This document shows positions 46,836 through 54,997 of a DNA stretch of 64,000 nt, one piece after another. The translations under genes were made by a program, and so were the position numbers. Source of the stretch: Rarobacter incanus (GTDB taxonomy: Bacteria; Actinomycetota; Actinomycetes; Actinomycetales; Cellulomonadaceae); assembly GCF_006715765.1 (NCBI RefSeq), contig NZ_VFNV01000001.1:868001-932000 (forward strand). Direction: 5' to 3'. The notes under the pieces were generated by a model. It had not been told where the DNA came from. It searched no databases and was given only the letters and a program-made list of their open reading frames with translations. Position 1 is the stretch's first letter. Each line of letters opens with the position of its first letter.

Positions 46836-47943
46836 GCTGCACCGGACGCTGCAAACCGCCCGCAGAAGCGCGAGGATCGACGAGTTCTACCCGCGCCAGC
46901 CGATACGAGATTCCACGCGCGCTCTTGTCGGCGATCACGCCAATGCCAGCTAGGAGCAGCCAACAGGTTCCGAGCGCCGCAGGGATTCCCGGATCGACGT
47001 GGGGAGCGGCCGCCCACAACTGCGCCGCCGCGAACGGGGCAAAACCCGTCAGATAGCGCACCGCACGGCGCGGTCGCCCGCGCCACCGCGGCTCCAGCCA
47101 AACGAGCCTTTGCCCCACCGATGCCCCCGATCCGAGCAGGGACGGAGCCGCCATGAGGGCGGCAACGATCGCCATCGGCACGAATGAGAACATCCACGAT
47201 TGCCCGGACGGAAGCGGCCTGCCGAACCCGTAGAGCCCTACCGCGCGATAGACGATGGCGAGGATGTAGGTCCCGATCCAAAACGTTGCAAGATCCAGGC
47301 CCATACCGACCAGTCTGCGCGGACGCGCGACGCGACGGGCACGATCGCGGGTCGCCTCCAGTTGCCTGGCTTGGGGCATCCATCCCAGAATGAGCGGTGC
47401 CAGCGCCGCGCCCAAAACCGCACCCGTCGTATTGGTGATGACATCGTCGATATCGGCGACCCGGTAGGCGCAACCCACCAATCCCCACACGCCCGTCAGT
47501 TGCGTGGCTTCGATCGCAAGGGACATCGCCAACCCCGAGAACGAAGCGAACGCGAACGACCTGCCGAAGTAGCGGCGTACAAGAATGCCCCACGGCACGA
47601 ACAGAATGACGTTGAACACCACCTGTAGGGTCGCCGTGCTCGTCAGCGCTTGGGGTAGGGGCAGGCCGGCCGTCGCGCGCGCGATGTCATCGATCGAATG
47701 CAACGGCACGAATTCGGGACGGATCGAGTGGTTGAGGTTGCACCACTGGGGGCTGGGCATGGGGAACATCGTGTAGGAAACCAGGGCGGCCCCGTAGATT
47801 GCAACCGCGGCGGCGCCCACGATTCTGCGCGCGTTCAGGGCGCCGAATTTGCGGAACTGGACGATCAGGAGCGGCACAAAGATCAGCGCGAAGGCAATGA
47901 CTCCCAGGATCACACCGATGTATGCCGACCAAACCCATGTCAT
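46825..47943 (-). CDS. VanZ-family protein fused to an RDD domain
   Basis: The 372 residues combine two membrane domains. The N-terminal VanZ-like part has YTMFPMPS, VVFNVILFVPWGILVRRYFG, AMSLAIEATQLTGVWG and CAYRVADIDDVITNTTGAVLG. The C-terminal part resembles an RDD domain (VGMGLDLATFWIGTYILAI and ASVGQRLVWLEPRW). VanZ confers low-level teicoplanin resistance in one context, but chromosomal homologues are of unknown role. RDD proteins may be ion antiporters. The fusion is recurrent in actinobacteria. It diverges from DUF488 over 37 bases. Confidence 0.8.
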   Translation of the reverse strand: MTWVWSAYIGVILGVIAFALIFVPLLIVQFRKFGALNARRIVGAAAVAIYGAALVSYTMFPMPSPQWCNLNHSIRPEFVPLHSIDDIARATAGLPLPQALTSTATLQVVFNVILFVPWGILVRRYFGRSFAFASFSGLAMSLAIEATQLTGVWGLVGCAYRVADIDDVITNTTGAVLGAALAPLILGWMPQARQLEATRDRARRVARPRRLVGMGLDLATFWIGTYILAIVYRAVGLYGFGRPLPSGQSWMFSFVPMAIVAALMAAPSLLGSGASVGQRLVWLEPRWRGRPRRAVRYLTGFAPFAAAQLWAAAPHVDPGIPAALGTCWLLLAGIGVIADKSARGISYRLARVELVDPRASAGGLQRPVQPTP

Positions 47944-47980
47944 GCCTCAACCATGGCACGCCCGCACGCGCGGGTACAAA

Positions 47981-48355
47981 ATGGTAGTTATGCTACGAAT
48001 CAAGCGAGTTTACGAGGCCGCCGTCCCCGCGGACGGTTTCCGGGTGCTGGTCGATCGACTGTGGCCGCGCGGCGTGACCAAGGCGCGCGCCGCCGTAGAC
48101 TTGTGGGCGAAGTCGGTCGCGCCCAGCACCGAGCTTCGCCGCTGGTGGGGCCACGATCCGGCAACCTTTCCGGAATTTGCGCGCAGGTACCGTGCGGAGT
48201 TGGACGGCGACGATCTGACCGCAATACGCGCGGCAATGCGCGATCACGACCAGGTCACCTTGCTGTACGCGGCGCACGATCCGGCGGTCAATCACGCGGT
48301 CGTGCTCCGCGACTACCTCACTCAGGCCGATTCGGATTCACCGGATAGCGCCTGA
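47981..48355 (+). CDS. DUF488 family protein
   Basis: This small protein of the DUF488 family has the conserved N-terminal block RIKRVYEAA, the core VLVDRLWPRGVTK, then WAKSVAPSTELRRWWGHDP and LLYAAHD. The function is unknown. The start may be ATG 47981 or ATG 47990. The 3' end overlaps the convergent nrdI gene by 34 bases, so one of these genes is read against the other's 3' end. Confidence 0.85.
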   Translation: MVVMLRIKRVYEAAVPADGFRVLVDRLWPRGVTKARAAVDLWAKSVAPSTELRRWWGHDPATFPEFARRYRAELDGDDLTAIRAAMRDHDQVTLLYAAHDPAVNHAVVLRDYLTQADSDSPDSA

Positions 48356-48756
48356 TCCAATTCCGTGAGGATCCGTTGGGCGTCCTGGACATCCCACTGG
48401 GTTCCCTGCAGCTCGAATTCCAGCAGCATGGGACGCCCCGACGCCTTCGCGACGCTGCGTGCCGCCGCCTGATAGTGCGCGCCGAAGTTCCGGTTCCCGG
48501 ACCCAATGACGCCGACCAGCCGGCGCCTGGTCACAGCATCCCCAAGAAACCGCTTGACCGGTTCGGGGACTGTATCGTTCTCGGAATTGCCCGTCTTGTA
48601 GGACGGGGTGAGCAGCACCCATGGGCCGTCCGGAACGGTGGTGCGCACCTCGCGGTCGGCAAGGTCGAAGATCGGTCGGCACAGGCGGTGCGCGAAATCA
48701 CGGACCATTCCCGACGCCGAAGAATAGTAATAAACCGGTACCTGCCGAACGCTCAC
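48322..48756 (-). CDS. nrdI: NrdI flavodoxin-like protein
   Basis: This small flavoprotein activates the dimanganese-tyrosyl centre of class Ib ribonucleotide reductase (NrdF) by supplying an oxidant. The 144 residues open with VYYYSSASGMVRDFAHRL, the FMN phosphate-binding loop, and continue with LLTPSYKTG and the NrdI signature GSGNRNFGAHY. The start is GTG 48756. The longer open frame crosses the crcB leader. No nrdH, nrdE or nrdF is in the window, so it is separated from the partners it usually accompanies. It is convergent with DUF488 and diverges from crcB. Confidence 0.85.
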   Translation of the reverse strand: MSVRQVPVYYYSSASGMVRDFAHRLCRPIFDLADREVRTTVPDGPWVLLTPSYKTGNSENDTVPEPVKRFLGDAVTRRRLVGVIGSGNRNFGAHYQAAARSVAKASGRPMLLEFELQGTQWDVQDAQRILTELDQALSGESESA

Positions 48757-48811
48757 TCGGTTAGCGTATCGCGCCCGCGGCCCGCGGGCGGGCCGACGCG
48801 GTCGGCGGTCG

Positions 48812-48817
48812 TATAAT
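48812..48817 (+). promoter_or_regulatory. Consensus -10 box upstream of crcB leader
   Basis: TATAAT is an exact consensus hexamer, rare in this GC-rich sequence. It would start transcription near 48824 and leave a leader of just over 100 bases before crcB. No -35 match is seen. Confidence 0.6.
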
Positions 48818-48837
48818 TGGGGTGCGCCCAGGCGCCC

Positions 48838-48892
48838 GGCGGTGGGGCTCACCGGAACCAACCTCGGCAATGCCGACAACAGTCCCTGCTTT
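48838..48892 (+). ncRNA. Possible fluoride (crcB) riboswitch
   Basis: The leader of the crcB pair can fold as a fluoride aptamer does. GGTG/CACC (48841-48853) forms a stem. GGGGCT in its loop (48844-48849) can pair with AGTCCC (48881-48886). TCGGC/GCCGA (48864-48876) forms the middle hairpin. The context (5' leader of a fluoride channel, right after a -10 box) is ideal. Several consensus positions, notably the CTGATG segment, do not match well, so this is a candidate only. Confidence 0.4.
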
Positions 48893-48930
48893 TCGACCTC
48901 GATCTCGCGTGTCCGAAAGGTGGGCCCACC

Positions 48931-49485
48931 GTGCCTCACACTCCCCTGGTTTCTCCCGTGCGCAAGGCGTCAAGGCACGCTTTTGCGGTATCCGTCTCGC
49001 TAGTCTTCGCCGGCGGCGCCTGCGGCGCGATGCTCCGCGACATCGTCACGCTGATAGTTCCCGCCTACCGGTTCCCGGTCGCGATTTTCGCCATCAACAT
49101 TGTCGGCGCGTTCATCCTGGGGTGGCTGGGGGAACACCTGCTTGGCAAAGTGCCCGATCCCGTTCGCCGCGAGCGCCTGCGCTTGACGTTCGGCACGGGC
49201 GTCATGGGCGGATTCACGACGTATAGTTCGTTCGCGGCGGATTCCGCTCACCTTGTGGCCCAGGGTTACCTTGACATTGCGGTCCTGTACGCATTGGCAA
49301 GCGTCGTCACCGGGCTCGCCGCGTGCGCGCTCGGCGTGTGGGCCGGCGCTCGAACCGGTCGCATCACCCCTGCGCTGACGCCCGTCAACGATGCTGACGA
49401 GCCAACGAGTGAATTGCTTGAAGAGGCAGCGGATAGGGACGAGTTCGCCGCCCCCGCCGCCCGGTCTAATGGAGAAGAATCATGA
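48931..49485 (+). CDS. crcB: Fluoride channel CrcB/Fluc, first subunit
   Basis: This fluoride exporter subunit lowers cytoplasmic fluoride. The 184 residues have four helices. The conserved blocks are AGGACGAMLRDIV, INIVGAFILGWLGEHL and FGTGVMGGFTTYSSFAADS, with an extra acidic C-terminal tail. The start GTG 48931 has an AAAGGTGG ribosome site. Together with the next gene it should form a heterodimeric dual-topology channel. They overlap by 4 bases. Confidence 0.9.
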   Translation: MPHTPLVSPVRKASRHAFAVSVSLVFAGGACGAMLRDIVTLIVPAYRFPVAIFAINIVGAFILGWLGEHLLGKVPDPVRRERLRLTFGTGVMGGFTTYSSFAADSAHLVAQGYLDIAVLYALASVVTGLAACALGVWAGARTGRITPALTPVNDADEPTSELLEEAADRDEFAAPAARSNGEES

Positions 49486-49847
49486 ACGCCTTGGCACTGG
49501 TACTCCTCATTGGGCTGTGCGGCGGGATCGGATCGGCGCTTCGCTATCTCACCGACATCTCGTTCCCGAAGGCCTGGCGCGAACGCTACCCCTGGGGTAC
49601 CACCACGGTGAACCTAGTCGGTTCGTTCTGCATGGGTCTGCTGGTTGGCGCGCCGTCATTTCTGGGTCCGTGGCACGCCGTCGTCGCGGCGGGGCTGCTC
49701 GGCGGGTTCACGACCTTTTCCTCCGCGATGGCAGATTCTATTTCCCTCATTCGCACCGGGCGGATCACGCGCGCGGTCGTGAACACCTTCGTCCAGCTCA
49801 TTGCGGCCGTGGCGCTAGCCGGGCTCGGCATTGCGCTCGTGAGCTAG
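49482..49847 (+). CDS. crcB: Fluoride channel CrcB/Fluc, second subunit
   Basis: This is the second Fluc subunit, 121 residues with four helices. The blocks are GGIGSALRYLTD, VNLVGSFCMGLLVG and AGLLGGFTTFSSAMADS. Gene pairs of this kind give one subunit of each membrane orientation. The ATG lies in the ATGA overlap with the first gene, and a terminator-like hairpin follows 13 bases after the stop. Confidence 0.9.
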   Translation: MNALALVLLIGLCGGIGSALRYLTDISFPKAWRERYPWGTTTVNLVGSFCMGLLVGAPSFLGPWHAVVAAGLLGGFTTFSSAMADSISLIRTGRITRAVVNTFVQLIAAVALAGLGIALVS

Positions 49848-49860
49848 TTTCACCCGGCGC

Positions 49861-49886
49861 CGCCCCCGCCGCCTTCGGCGGGGGCG
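49861..49886 (+). terminator. Hairpin after the crcB pair
   Basis: CGCCCCCGCCG / CGGCGGGGGCG forms an 11-bp GC-rich stem with a CCTT loop, just past the second crcB. There is no T-run. Confidence 0.55.
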
Positions 49887-49950
49887 AGTCGCAGCGTTCC
49901 ACGGACTTCTGACCCCGCCGCGCCACGCGGTGCGGTGACAGAATGCTTGG

Positions 49951-50607
49951 GTGGTCAATGTTATCTGGGACATGGGCGGAACCCTGATCGACACCTATCC
50001 AGAGGTCGACAGGGCGTTGGCCGCCGCCGTGTGGGGCACGGCCCCCACCGCGCAGCAGTTGCGACATGTGCAGGCGCTGCGAACAGTATCGATCGCACAT
50101 GCCATAGATGCACTTAGCGCTGAATATGCGGTCCCGCCCCAGACCCTGCAACAGGCCTATCGAGACCTCAAGGCGCGTTGGCAAACGCATCCCGCTCCGC
50201 TCATGCCGTGCGCGCGCGATCTGCTGACGGCGGTGAGCGCAAGCGGCGGCCTGAATTTGGTCGCAACCCACCGCGATCGCGCGTCGGCCACGGCGCTATT
50301 GGATGCCCTAGGCATCCGCGTCGATGACTTGGTGTGCGCCCCGGACGGCCTGGCCCGCAAGCCTGACCCGGCGATGAACCTAATGTTGCTCTCCCGCCAC
50401 CACCTCGCACCGCGTGATGTGGTCTGCATCGGCGACCGCGCCATCGATATGCAGGCGGCCGCCGCCGCGGGGTTGCGCGGTATCCTTCTCGATCAAGACG
50501 CCGCGGCCAACGGGGCGCGAGCGCCGAAGCACGAGCGGGTGCAGACCCACCAAACTCGCGTCGACGTCGTCGCTTCATTGTGCGAGGCATTGGCGCTTCT
50601 CGATTGA
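49951..50607 (+). CDS. HAD-family hydrolase
   Basis: This HAD phosphatase of the phosphoglycolate phosphatase/beta-phosphoglucomutase type has motif I WDMGGTLIDTY with the nucleophile aspartate, motif II around LVATHRDRAS, motif III lysine in LARKPDP and motif IV VVCIGDRAIDMQAAAAAG. The substrate is not predictable. The 218 residues start at GTG. It follows the crcB terminator and is probably a single-gene transcript. Confidence 0.85.
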   Translation: MVNVIWDMGGTLIDTYPEVDRALAAAVWGTAPTAQQLRHVQALRTVSIAHAIDALSAEYAVPPQTLQQAYRDLKARWQTHPAPLMPCARDLLTAVSASGGLNLVATHRDRASATALLDALGIRVDDLVCAPDGLARKPDPAMNLMLLSRHHLAPRDVVCIGDRAIDMQAAAAAGLRGILLDQDAAANGARAPKHERVQTHQTRVDVVASLCEALALLD

Positions 50608-50611
50608 CGGT

Positions 50612-50641
50612 GCGCGGTCACGGCGCGGTCACGGCGCGGTC
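50612..50641. repeat. Short tandem repeat, 11-bp unit
   Basis: GCGCGGTCACG occurs twice in direct succession, followed by 8 bases of a third copy, just after the HAD gene. It is non-coding and may be simple slippage. Confidence 0.7.
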
Positions 50642-50727
50642 GGCGAAACGGCGGGCGGTCCCTGCAAGGGCGGGGCACTCGTGCCTCTTCGCGATTCCGT
50701 AGGCCCCCTCACTAGCAGCACCGATGC

Positions 50728-51984
50728 CTACCGATTGACACGAATGTACGTGACCGAGGCCACCGCCCTCTTTGTGGTCGCCGACCCCGCGTAGGTCACG
50801 CGAACCGCGTAGTTCCCCTTGCGCTTGAATCTTTTCAGCTTTATGGAGGCCTTCCCGGCCGACCCCAGCGTCGCTTTGTAGGTGCGGCCGCCGGCTTTCA
50901 CCGTCACGGTTCCGAGAGGGACGATGCCGCTGGCGCCGACCTTGATTTTCACCCTCGCCCGCTTCGATCTGGATAGCGTCCGCGGCGAGGTCACGGAGAC
51001 AGTGGCCGTTGCCTTGCCCACGCGCTTATCGACCGTCGGCACTACGCCGATCGCGCCGTGGCCCGCGAGCACCGGCACGACGCGGACGGAGACCAGCTTC
51101 CCCTTGTCAGCCGCCGTCAGGGTGTAGGTCGGGGCCGAGGCTCCCGCTATCGCCGCTCCCGCTCGCAGCCACTGATAACGAAATGCGGTGGGGCGCGGCG
51201 ACCACGCCCCCGTGCGCACTGAAAGGGTCGATCCGACCTGCGGCGATCCCACCAGCGTTGGCGTCATGACCGGGAATGGGGGTGTCCCCAGGGCCACGGT
51301 TGCCTGGAGGCTGTCGGCAAACGTTCCCGTCACCGCGATGCTCGCGTGGCCCGCCTGCCGGACCACGATCGTGAGCCGCGGACTGGTGCCCAACGCCAGC
51401 GCGGGCAGCGTAACGTAACGCTGCGTTCCAAAGATCTCGGCGCCATTCGACCAATAGTAGGAAAGGGAAATCTGTTGCGGATCCACCTGCGCCAGTCCGC
51501 TCAGCGAAGCTGAAACCGTCGCCCCCACGCGGCTTTCACCCGCGAGTTCCACTGTCGGCTCCGCAGGCGCCTGAGCTGGCTGGGCGCGCAACACCGTGGG
51601 TTCGTCAACCGCGCGCAGTTCCCGTCCTTCGCCGACCAACTCGGCGACCGAAATCTCACCTTCGGCATTCCCTCCTTGCAGGCCCTGGACAAAATAGACG
51701 TCCTGGTCTCGCGTTGCGATGCTCACTGCCAGACCGCCCGCCGCATCCGTGAGGGCGCTGGTAGAGAGCCTCTCGCCCGTGGTGAGGTTCACGGTCACGA
51801 CGTCGAGAGGGCTTTCTGCAGCGAAGCCCGCGAAGGTGACCTGCGACGCGTCCGCGATCGCCCCACTCGAGTGCAACGCGATTGTGGGCGCGTTGGCTGT
51901 GGCTGCGGTGGCGCCAGCCAGCGACGCCGCCAGGGCGGCGGCCGCAATCGGCGCGAACCAGCGATGATTTCCGGAAAATTGCAT
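50728..51984 (-). CDS. Secreted repeat protein with Ig-like beta domains
   Basis: The 418 residues start with a signal peptide (FAPIAAAALAASLAGATAATANA). The middle has two tandem modules of the secreted actinobacterial type VGATVSASL..YYWSNGAEI and VGSTLSVRTGAW..FRYQWLRAGAAI, the latter ending TYTLTAADKGKLVSVRV. The C-terminal module (residues about 330-418) is Lys/Arg-rich and Ig-like (VTVKAGGRTYKATLG). The start ATG 51984 has an AGAGGG site. The longer frame upstream lacks a signal and overlaps the divergent NUDIX gene. A surface or extracellular binding role is likely. The ligand is unknown. Confidence 0.7.
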   Translation of the reverse strand: MQFSGNHRWFAPIAAAALAASLAGATAATANAPTIALHSSGAIADASQVTFAGFAAESPLDVVTVNLTTGERLSTSALTDAAGGLAVSIATRDQDVYFVQGLQGGNAEGEISVAELVGEGRELRAVDEPTVLRAQPAQAPAEPTVELAGESRVGATVSASLSGLAQVDPQQISLSYYWSNGAEIFGTQRYVTLPALALGTSPRLTIVVRQAGHASIAVTGTFADSLQATVALGTPPFPVMTPTLVGSPQVGSTLSVRTGAWSPRPTAFRYQWLRAGAAIAGASAPTYTLTAADKGKLVSVRVVPVLAGHGAIGVVPTVDKRVGKATATVSVTSPRTLSRSKRARVKIKVGASGIVPLGTVTVKAGGRTYKATLGSAGKASIKLKRFKRKGNYAVRVTYAGSATTKRAVASVTYIRVNR

Positions 51985-52048
51985 GAGAAGTGCCCTCTGT
52001 TCGATCCAGCGCCCCCCGCACACCGCCATCCTGCCATTGCCGCGGCGA

Positions 52049-52054
52049 TAGTAT
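52049..52054 (+). promoter_or_regulatory. -10 box of leaderless NUDIX gene
   Basis: TAGTAT is followed by 6 bases and ATG 52061. Confidence 0.5.
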
Positions 52055-52060
52055 CGAACT

Positions 52061-52549
52061 ATGTCCGAGGGAACCATGGACCGTTTTGCCGATCCGCTCG
52101 CAGTCGATTCGGTCCCATCGCCCGCCGATGCCGGGTTGATCAAAGTGGCAGCGGTGGTGCTGCTGAGCGAGGCGGCAGCCTTGACCGTCAGAAAGCGATC
52201 CAGTTCGCTGTTCCAGCTTCCCGGCGGGAAAGCCGAGCGAGGCGAGACCTGGCTCCAGACCGCTATCCGCGAGTGCCGCGAAGAAACCGGCATCGAACTC
52301 GATCCCCGCGAACTGACGTACCTTGGGCGATTCGACGCAACAGCGGCGAACGAACCCGGGATGCGGGTCGAATCGACCGTTTACCTGAGCCGGGTCGACC
52401 GCGCGCGGCTGAGCCCGACTCCGCAGGCAGAAATTGCCGAACTCCGGTGGACTCCGCTCGGCGCAGACCCCGCGGATTTGGCTCCTTTGCTCGCGACCCG
52501 CATATTTCCCGCCCTGATTGGCACCCAATGCGGCGATGTCGAACTTTAA
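52061..52549 (+). CDS. NUDIX hydrolase
   Basis: This 162-residue hydrolase cleaves nucleoside diphosphates linked to another moiety. The NUDIX box is GGKAERGETWLQTAIREC followed by REETGIEL, with all conserved Gly and Glu positions present. It lies on the common four-helix-sandwich scaffold, and QLPGGK precedes the box. The substrate (for example oxidised nucleotides or NDP-sugars) cannot be predicted. It has a leaderless start and diverges from the secreted repeat protein. Confidence 0.88.
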   Translation: MSEGTMDRFADPLAVDSVPSPADAGLIKVAAVVLLSEAAALTVRKRSSSLFQLPGGKAERGETWLQTAIRECREETGIELDPRELTYLGRFDATAANEPGMRVESTVYLSRVDRARLSPTPQAEIAELRWTPLGADPADLAPLLATRIFPALIGTQCGDVEL

Positions 52550-52685
52550 TGCGTAAGTTACGGACGCGTCTGCGCAGGTTGTCATAAAAGAGATCAAATG
52601 AGTGGGCCCGAGGCTTGTTGTCGAAGATTACGCCTTGCTACCCTGATGACACGCGAAGTAAGACAACGAAGTCTGAGGAGCGGTC

Positions 52686-53549
52686 ATGGGAATCTTTTCT
52701 CGAACGAAGAAGTTCGATTTAGCGACCGAGATGGTCAACGGAATCGTCGCGACCATACCCCGACCCGCTTTTCCGCACGCCGTTGCGGAAAAGCGACGCT
52801 TTCCACTTGGGGTCGCGGGGTCGACAAATGCGGTGTGGGATACAACGCAGCGCCCGAATCTTTTCGCCGTCGGGGCGGGCAAACTGGGCCGCAGCACCCT
52901 GGTACGTACGCTCGCGGCCCACGGGTACGAATTCGCGGATTCATGGGAGATCCGGATCATTCACAGCGCAAAGGCGGCGGACAACGCGGCCAGGACCATC
53001 GAGTACCAATCGGAATATGCCGCGCGCGTTGAGTCCTACACCGACAACCAGGACTTTTCGCGCAAGGTGATGGCCCTGCGCCGCCTGGTTGCCGATCGCT
53101 CGGCGCACATGCACACGCCTGGCAGTTCGCCGCTGTTCCCGATCCTGGTGATCATCGACGACCTGGATCTGTTCATTCACCCCGATTTCAGCCGGGAGGG
53201 ATACGAGTCGGTGGAGGTGGCACACCAACTTTACGAGCTGATCCCGAACGCCAACGCGGTCAACATCCACTTCGCGATCCTCAACAAGGGCGCGGCATTG
53301 GACCGCATCGTTGGCTCCGATCTGGCGGCGTCCTTCATGCCGGTATCGCTCTCCAGCACGAACGAACGCGATTCGCTGATGTTGTTCAAGGACTACATTG
53401 CCGCGCGGGTTCCGAGCCGCAACTACTTCCGCGAGCGCGACAAGTCGCTTCCGCCCTTGCTGGGTCGTGGCGTGACGCTGCTCCCGTCCGGGGAACCGGC
53501 GGAAACGCAGTTCTACAAGACGATGGCCGAAGAAGAAGTCTGGGTTTAG
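52686..53549 (+). CDS. Stand-alone FtsK/EccC-like P-loop protein with a degenerate Walker A
   Basis: The 287 residues look like one FtsK/SpoIIIE-type motor domain. PLGVAGSTNAV is followed by RPNLFAVGAGKLGRSTLVRTL, aligned with the PHLLVAGxxGSGKS block of FtsK and EccC. Walker B is FPILVIIDDLDLF near residue 158, and the end reads PPLLGRGVTLLPSGE, as in FtsK. The Walker A lysine position reads GRST, so nucleotide hydrolysis is doubtful. Membrane helices and DNA-translocation gamma domain are absent. The ATG has a GAGGAG site. Possible relatives are type VII secretion ATPase fragments, but no esx genes are nearby. Confidence 0.65.
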   Translation: MGIFSRTKKFDLATEMVNGIVATIPRPAFPHAVAEKRRFPLGVAGSTNAVWDTTQRPNLFAVGAGKLGRSTLVRTLAAHGYEFADSWEIRIIHSAKAADNAARTIEYQSEYAARVESYTDNQDFSRKVMALRRLVADRSAHMHTPGSSPLFPILVIIDDLDLFIHPDFSREGYESVEVAHQLYELIPNANAVNIHFAILNKGAALDRIVGSDLAASFMPVSLSSTNERDSLMLFKDYIAARVPSRNYFRERDKSLPPLLGRGVTLLPSGEPAETQFYKTMAEEEVWV

Positions 53550-53714
53550 GCGTCCGCGGGCAGCTTCCGCCGCGGACCAGAGAGCGGGAAACGGGCGGCC
53601 GCGTCCAGGCGATCGGGGTTCTTGGCCCGCCGGCAATTCACGGAGTGTCGGCGGGCGACGCTCTGCGGCGCGAGGGCGCGAGGCCGCCGCCCCTTCGCCT
53701 CCCCACACGCAAGG

Positions 53715-54899
53715 TTACGAGGTTGCCGCGGCCGTTCGGGTGAGGTAGGTCGCCAGCGCGAGCGCCCGCTCGGCCATTGAGCGGGCGCTCGCGTGTTCCC
53801 CCGCCGCGTGTGCTCCCGCCCCGTGCGGGCCGAATCCGTCCACCGTCGCAACGCCCATCGCGCCAAGATTGTTGGCGTCGCCCGCGCCCGCGGCGGGCCG
53901 CCCGCCAAGTTCCAGGCCTGCTTCGTGAGCACTAATCGCCAGGTCCGACATCAGACGCAGATCCTGCTCGCTGGCCTTCCACGCCGGCCGATGACTGAGG
54001 ACCTCGACCTCGACGTGCGCGCCGGGGCGCACCGCGTGTAGATTCCCGACAGCATCCAGGACGGCGCGCTCGGTTTCCGCATCAACGAACCGGAAGCCAA
54101 TTTCCGCCTCGGCGTGGGCGGCGATGACGTTCGCGCGGGTTCCCCCCGCTAGGGTCCCGATGTTGCATAGCACCTCGCTAGATCCCCCACCTGCCCCTGC
54201 AGCGATCGTTCGCACGTGGGCCAGTTGGTCGATGATCTCGTCAATCGCAGATACCCCCTTGTCGGGATCGAGCGCCGCGTGCGCGGGCACGCCGGCAACG
54301 CTCAGGCGCACGCGCGTGCTACCGCGCCGCCCGACCTTCAGCGCGCCGTCGGGGTGCGGGCACTCGAACCCCACCGCGCACGCAGCATCGCGCGCGGTTT
54401 CCCGCAAAAGCCCCGCGCTCGACGGCGAACCGATCTCCTCATCGCACACCAGGATCACCCTCACCGCCCGGTGATCCATTCGCGCGATCATCGCCATCGC
54501 TTGAAACATGATGACGATGCCGGATTTCATATCGAGCACCCCCGGCCCGCTGACGCGGTCGCCCTCGACGCGCCAGGGTACCTGCTCCGCCAGCGCGCCC
54601 ACGGGCCACACCGTATCCGTGTGCCCCACCAAGAGAACCGGATTCTCCCCGCCCCGACCGCCCCAATCGGCGATGAGGTTGGTTCCCTGCTCCGACTCGA
54701 CCAGACGCACGGCGGCCCCGATGCTCCCGAACCACCGCGCCAGGACGTCGGCGATCAGCGCGCTGGCGCCGCGGTCACCCGACGGCGTTTCGATCCGCAC
54801 CAGATCCTCTAACCGATCAACCATGTCTTCGGCGCGGGGAAGGATTAGTACGCGACCGGCATCCGCGCAGTCGGCGCGCAACTGGTTATCAATAGGCAT
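53715..54899 (-). CDS. M20-family N-acyl amino acid hydrolase (CPG2-like), probable N-succinyl-amino acid desuccinylase
   Basis: This zinc hydrolase of the carboxypeptidase G2/ArgE group has 394 residues. The metal motif is VLLVGHTDTVWPVG near residue 93, then GPGVLDMKSGIVIM, LVCDEEIGSPSSAGL, the dimerisation block GVPAHAALDPDKGVSAI and AGAGDANNLGAMG near the end. The start is ATG 54899, supported by a TATGGT box 6 bases upstream. It diverges from the GNAT and racemase genes, so in context it most likely removes succinyl from N-succinyl-L-amino acids. Glutamate carboxypeptidase activity is the main alternative. Confidence 0.85.
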   Translation of the reverse strand: MPIDNQLRADCADAGRVLILPRAEDMVDRLEDLVRIETPSGDRGASALIADVLARWFGSIGAAVRLVESEQGTNLIADWGGRGGENPVLLVGHTDTVWPVGALAEQVPWRVEGDRVSGPGVLDMKSGIVIMFQAMAMIARMDHRAVRVILVCDEEIGSPSSAGLLRETARDAACAVGFECPHPDGALKVGRRGSTRVRLSVAGVPAHAALDPDKGVSAIDEIIDQLAHVRTIAAGAGGGSSEVLCNIGTLAGGTRANVIAAHAEAEIGFRFVDAETERAVLDAVGNLHAVRPGAHVEVEVLSHRPAWKASEQDLRLMSDLAISAHEAGLELGGRPAAGAGDANNLGAMGVATVDGFGPHGAGAHAAGEHASARSMAERALALATYLTRTAAATS

Positions 54900-54905
54900 A
54901 TCCGT

Positions 54906-54911
54906 ACCATA
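54906..54911 (-). promoter_or_regulatory. -10 box of leaderless M20 gene
   Basis: Minus-strand TATGGT is 6 bases before ATG 54899. It lies in the same 98-base divergent region as the GNAT promoter. Confidence 0.5.
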
Positions 54912-54985
54912 ACGCATGCACGCTTGGGAGCGGAACCCGCATCACTCGCGCCACAGCCCGTCACAAACCCGAAACATATGTAACG

Positions 54986-54991
54986 TATCCT
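54986..54991 (+). promoter_or_regulatory. -10 box of leaderless GNAT gene
   Basis: TATCCT is followed by 6 bases and ATG 54998. Divergent placement with the M20 box suggests shared control of the cluster. Confidence 0.5.
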
Positions 54992-54997
54992 GACTGC

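Noticed and set aside
24463-47943. Glycopeptide resistance cluster from vanW and vanZ homologues
   Set aside because: The two genes are 20 kb apart and no vanH, vanA/B, vanX, vanR or vanS is present. Both families are common chromosomal proteins of unknown role.
50612-50641. CRISPR-like repeat
   Set aside because: It has an 11-bp unit, fewer than three copies and no spacers, so it is a simple tandem repeat.
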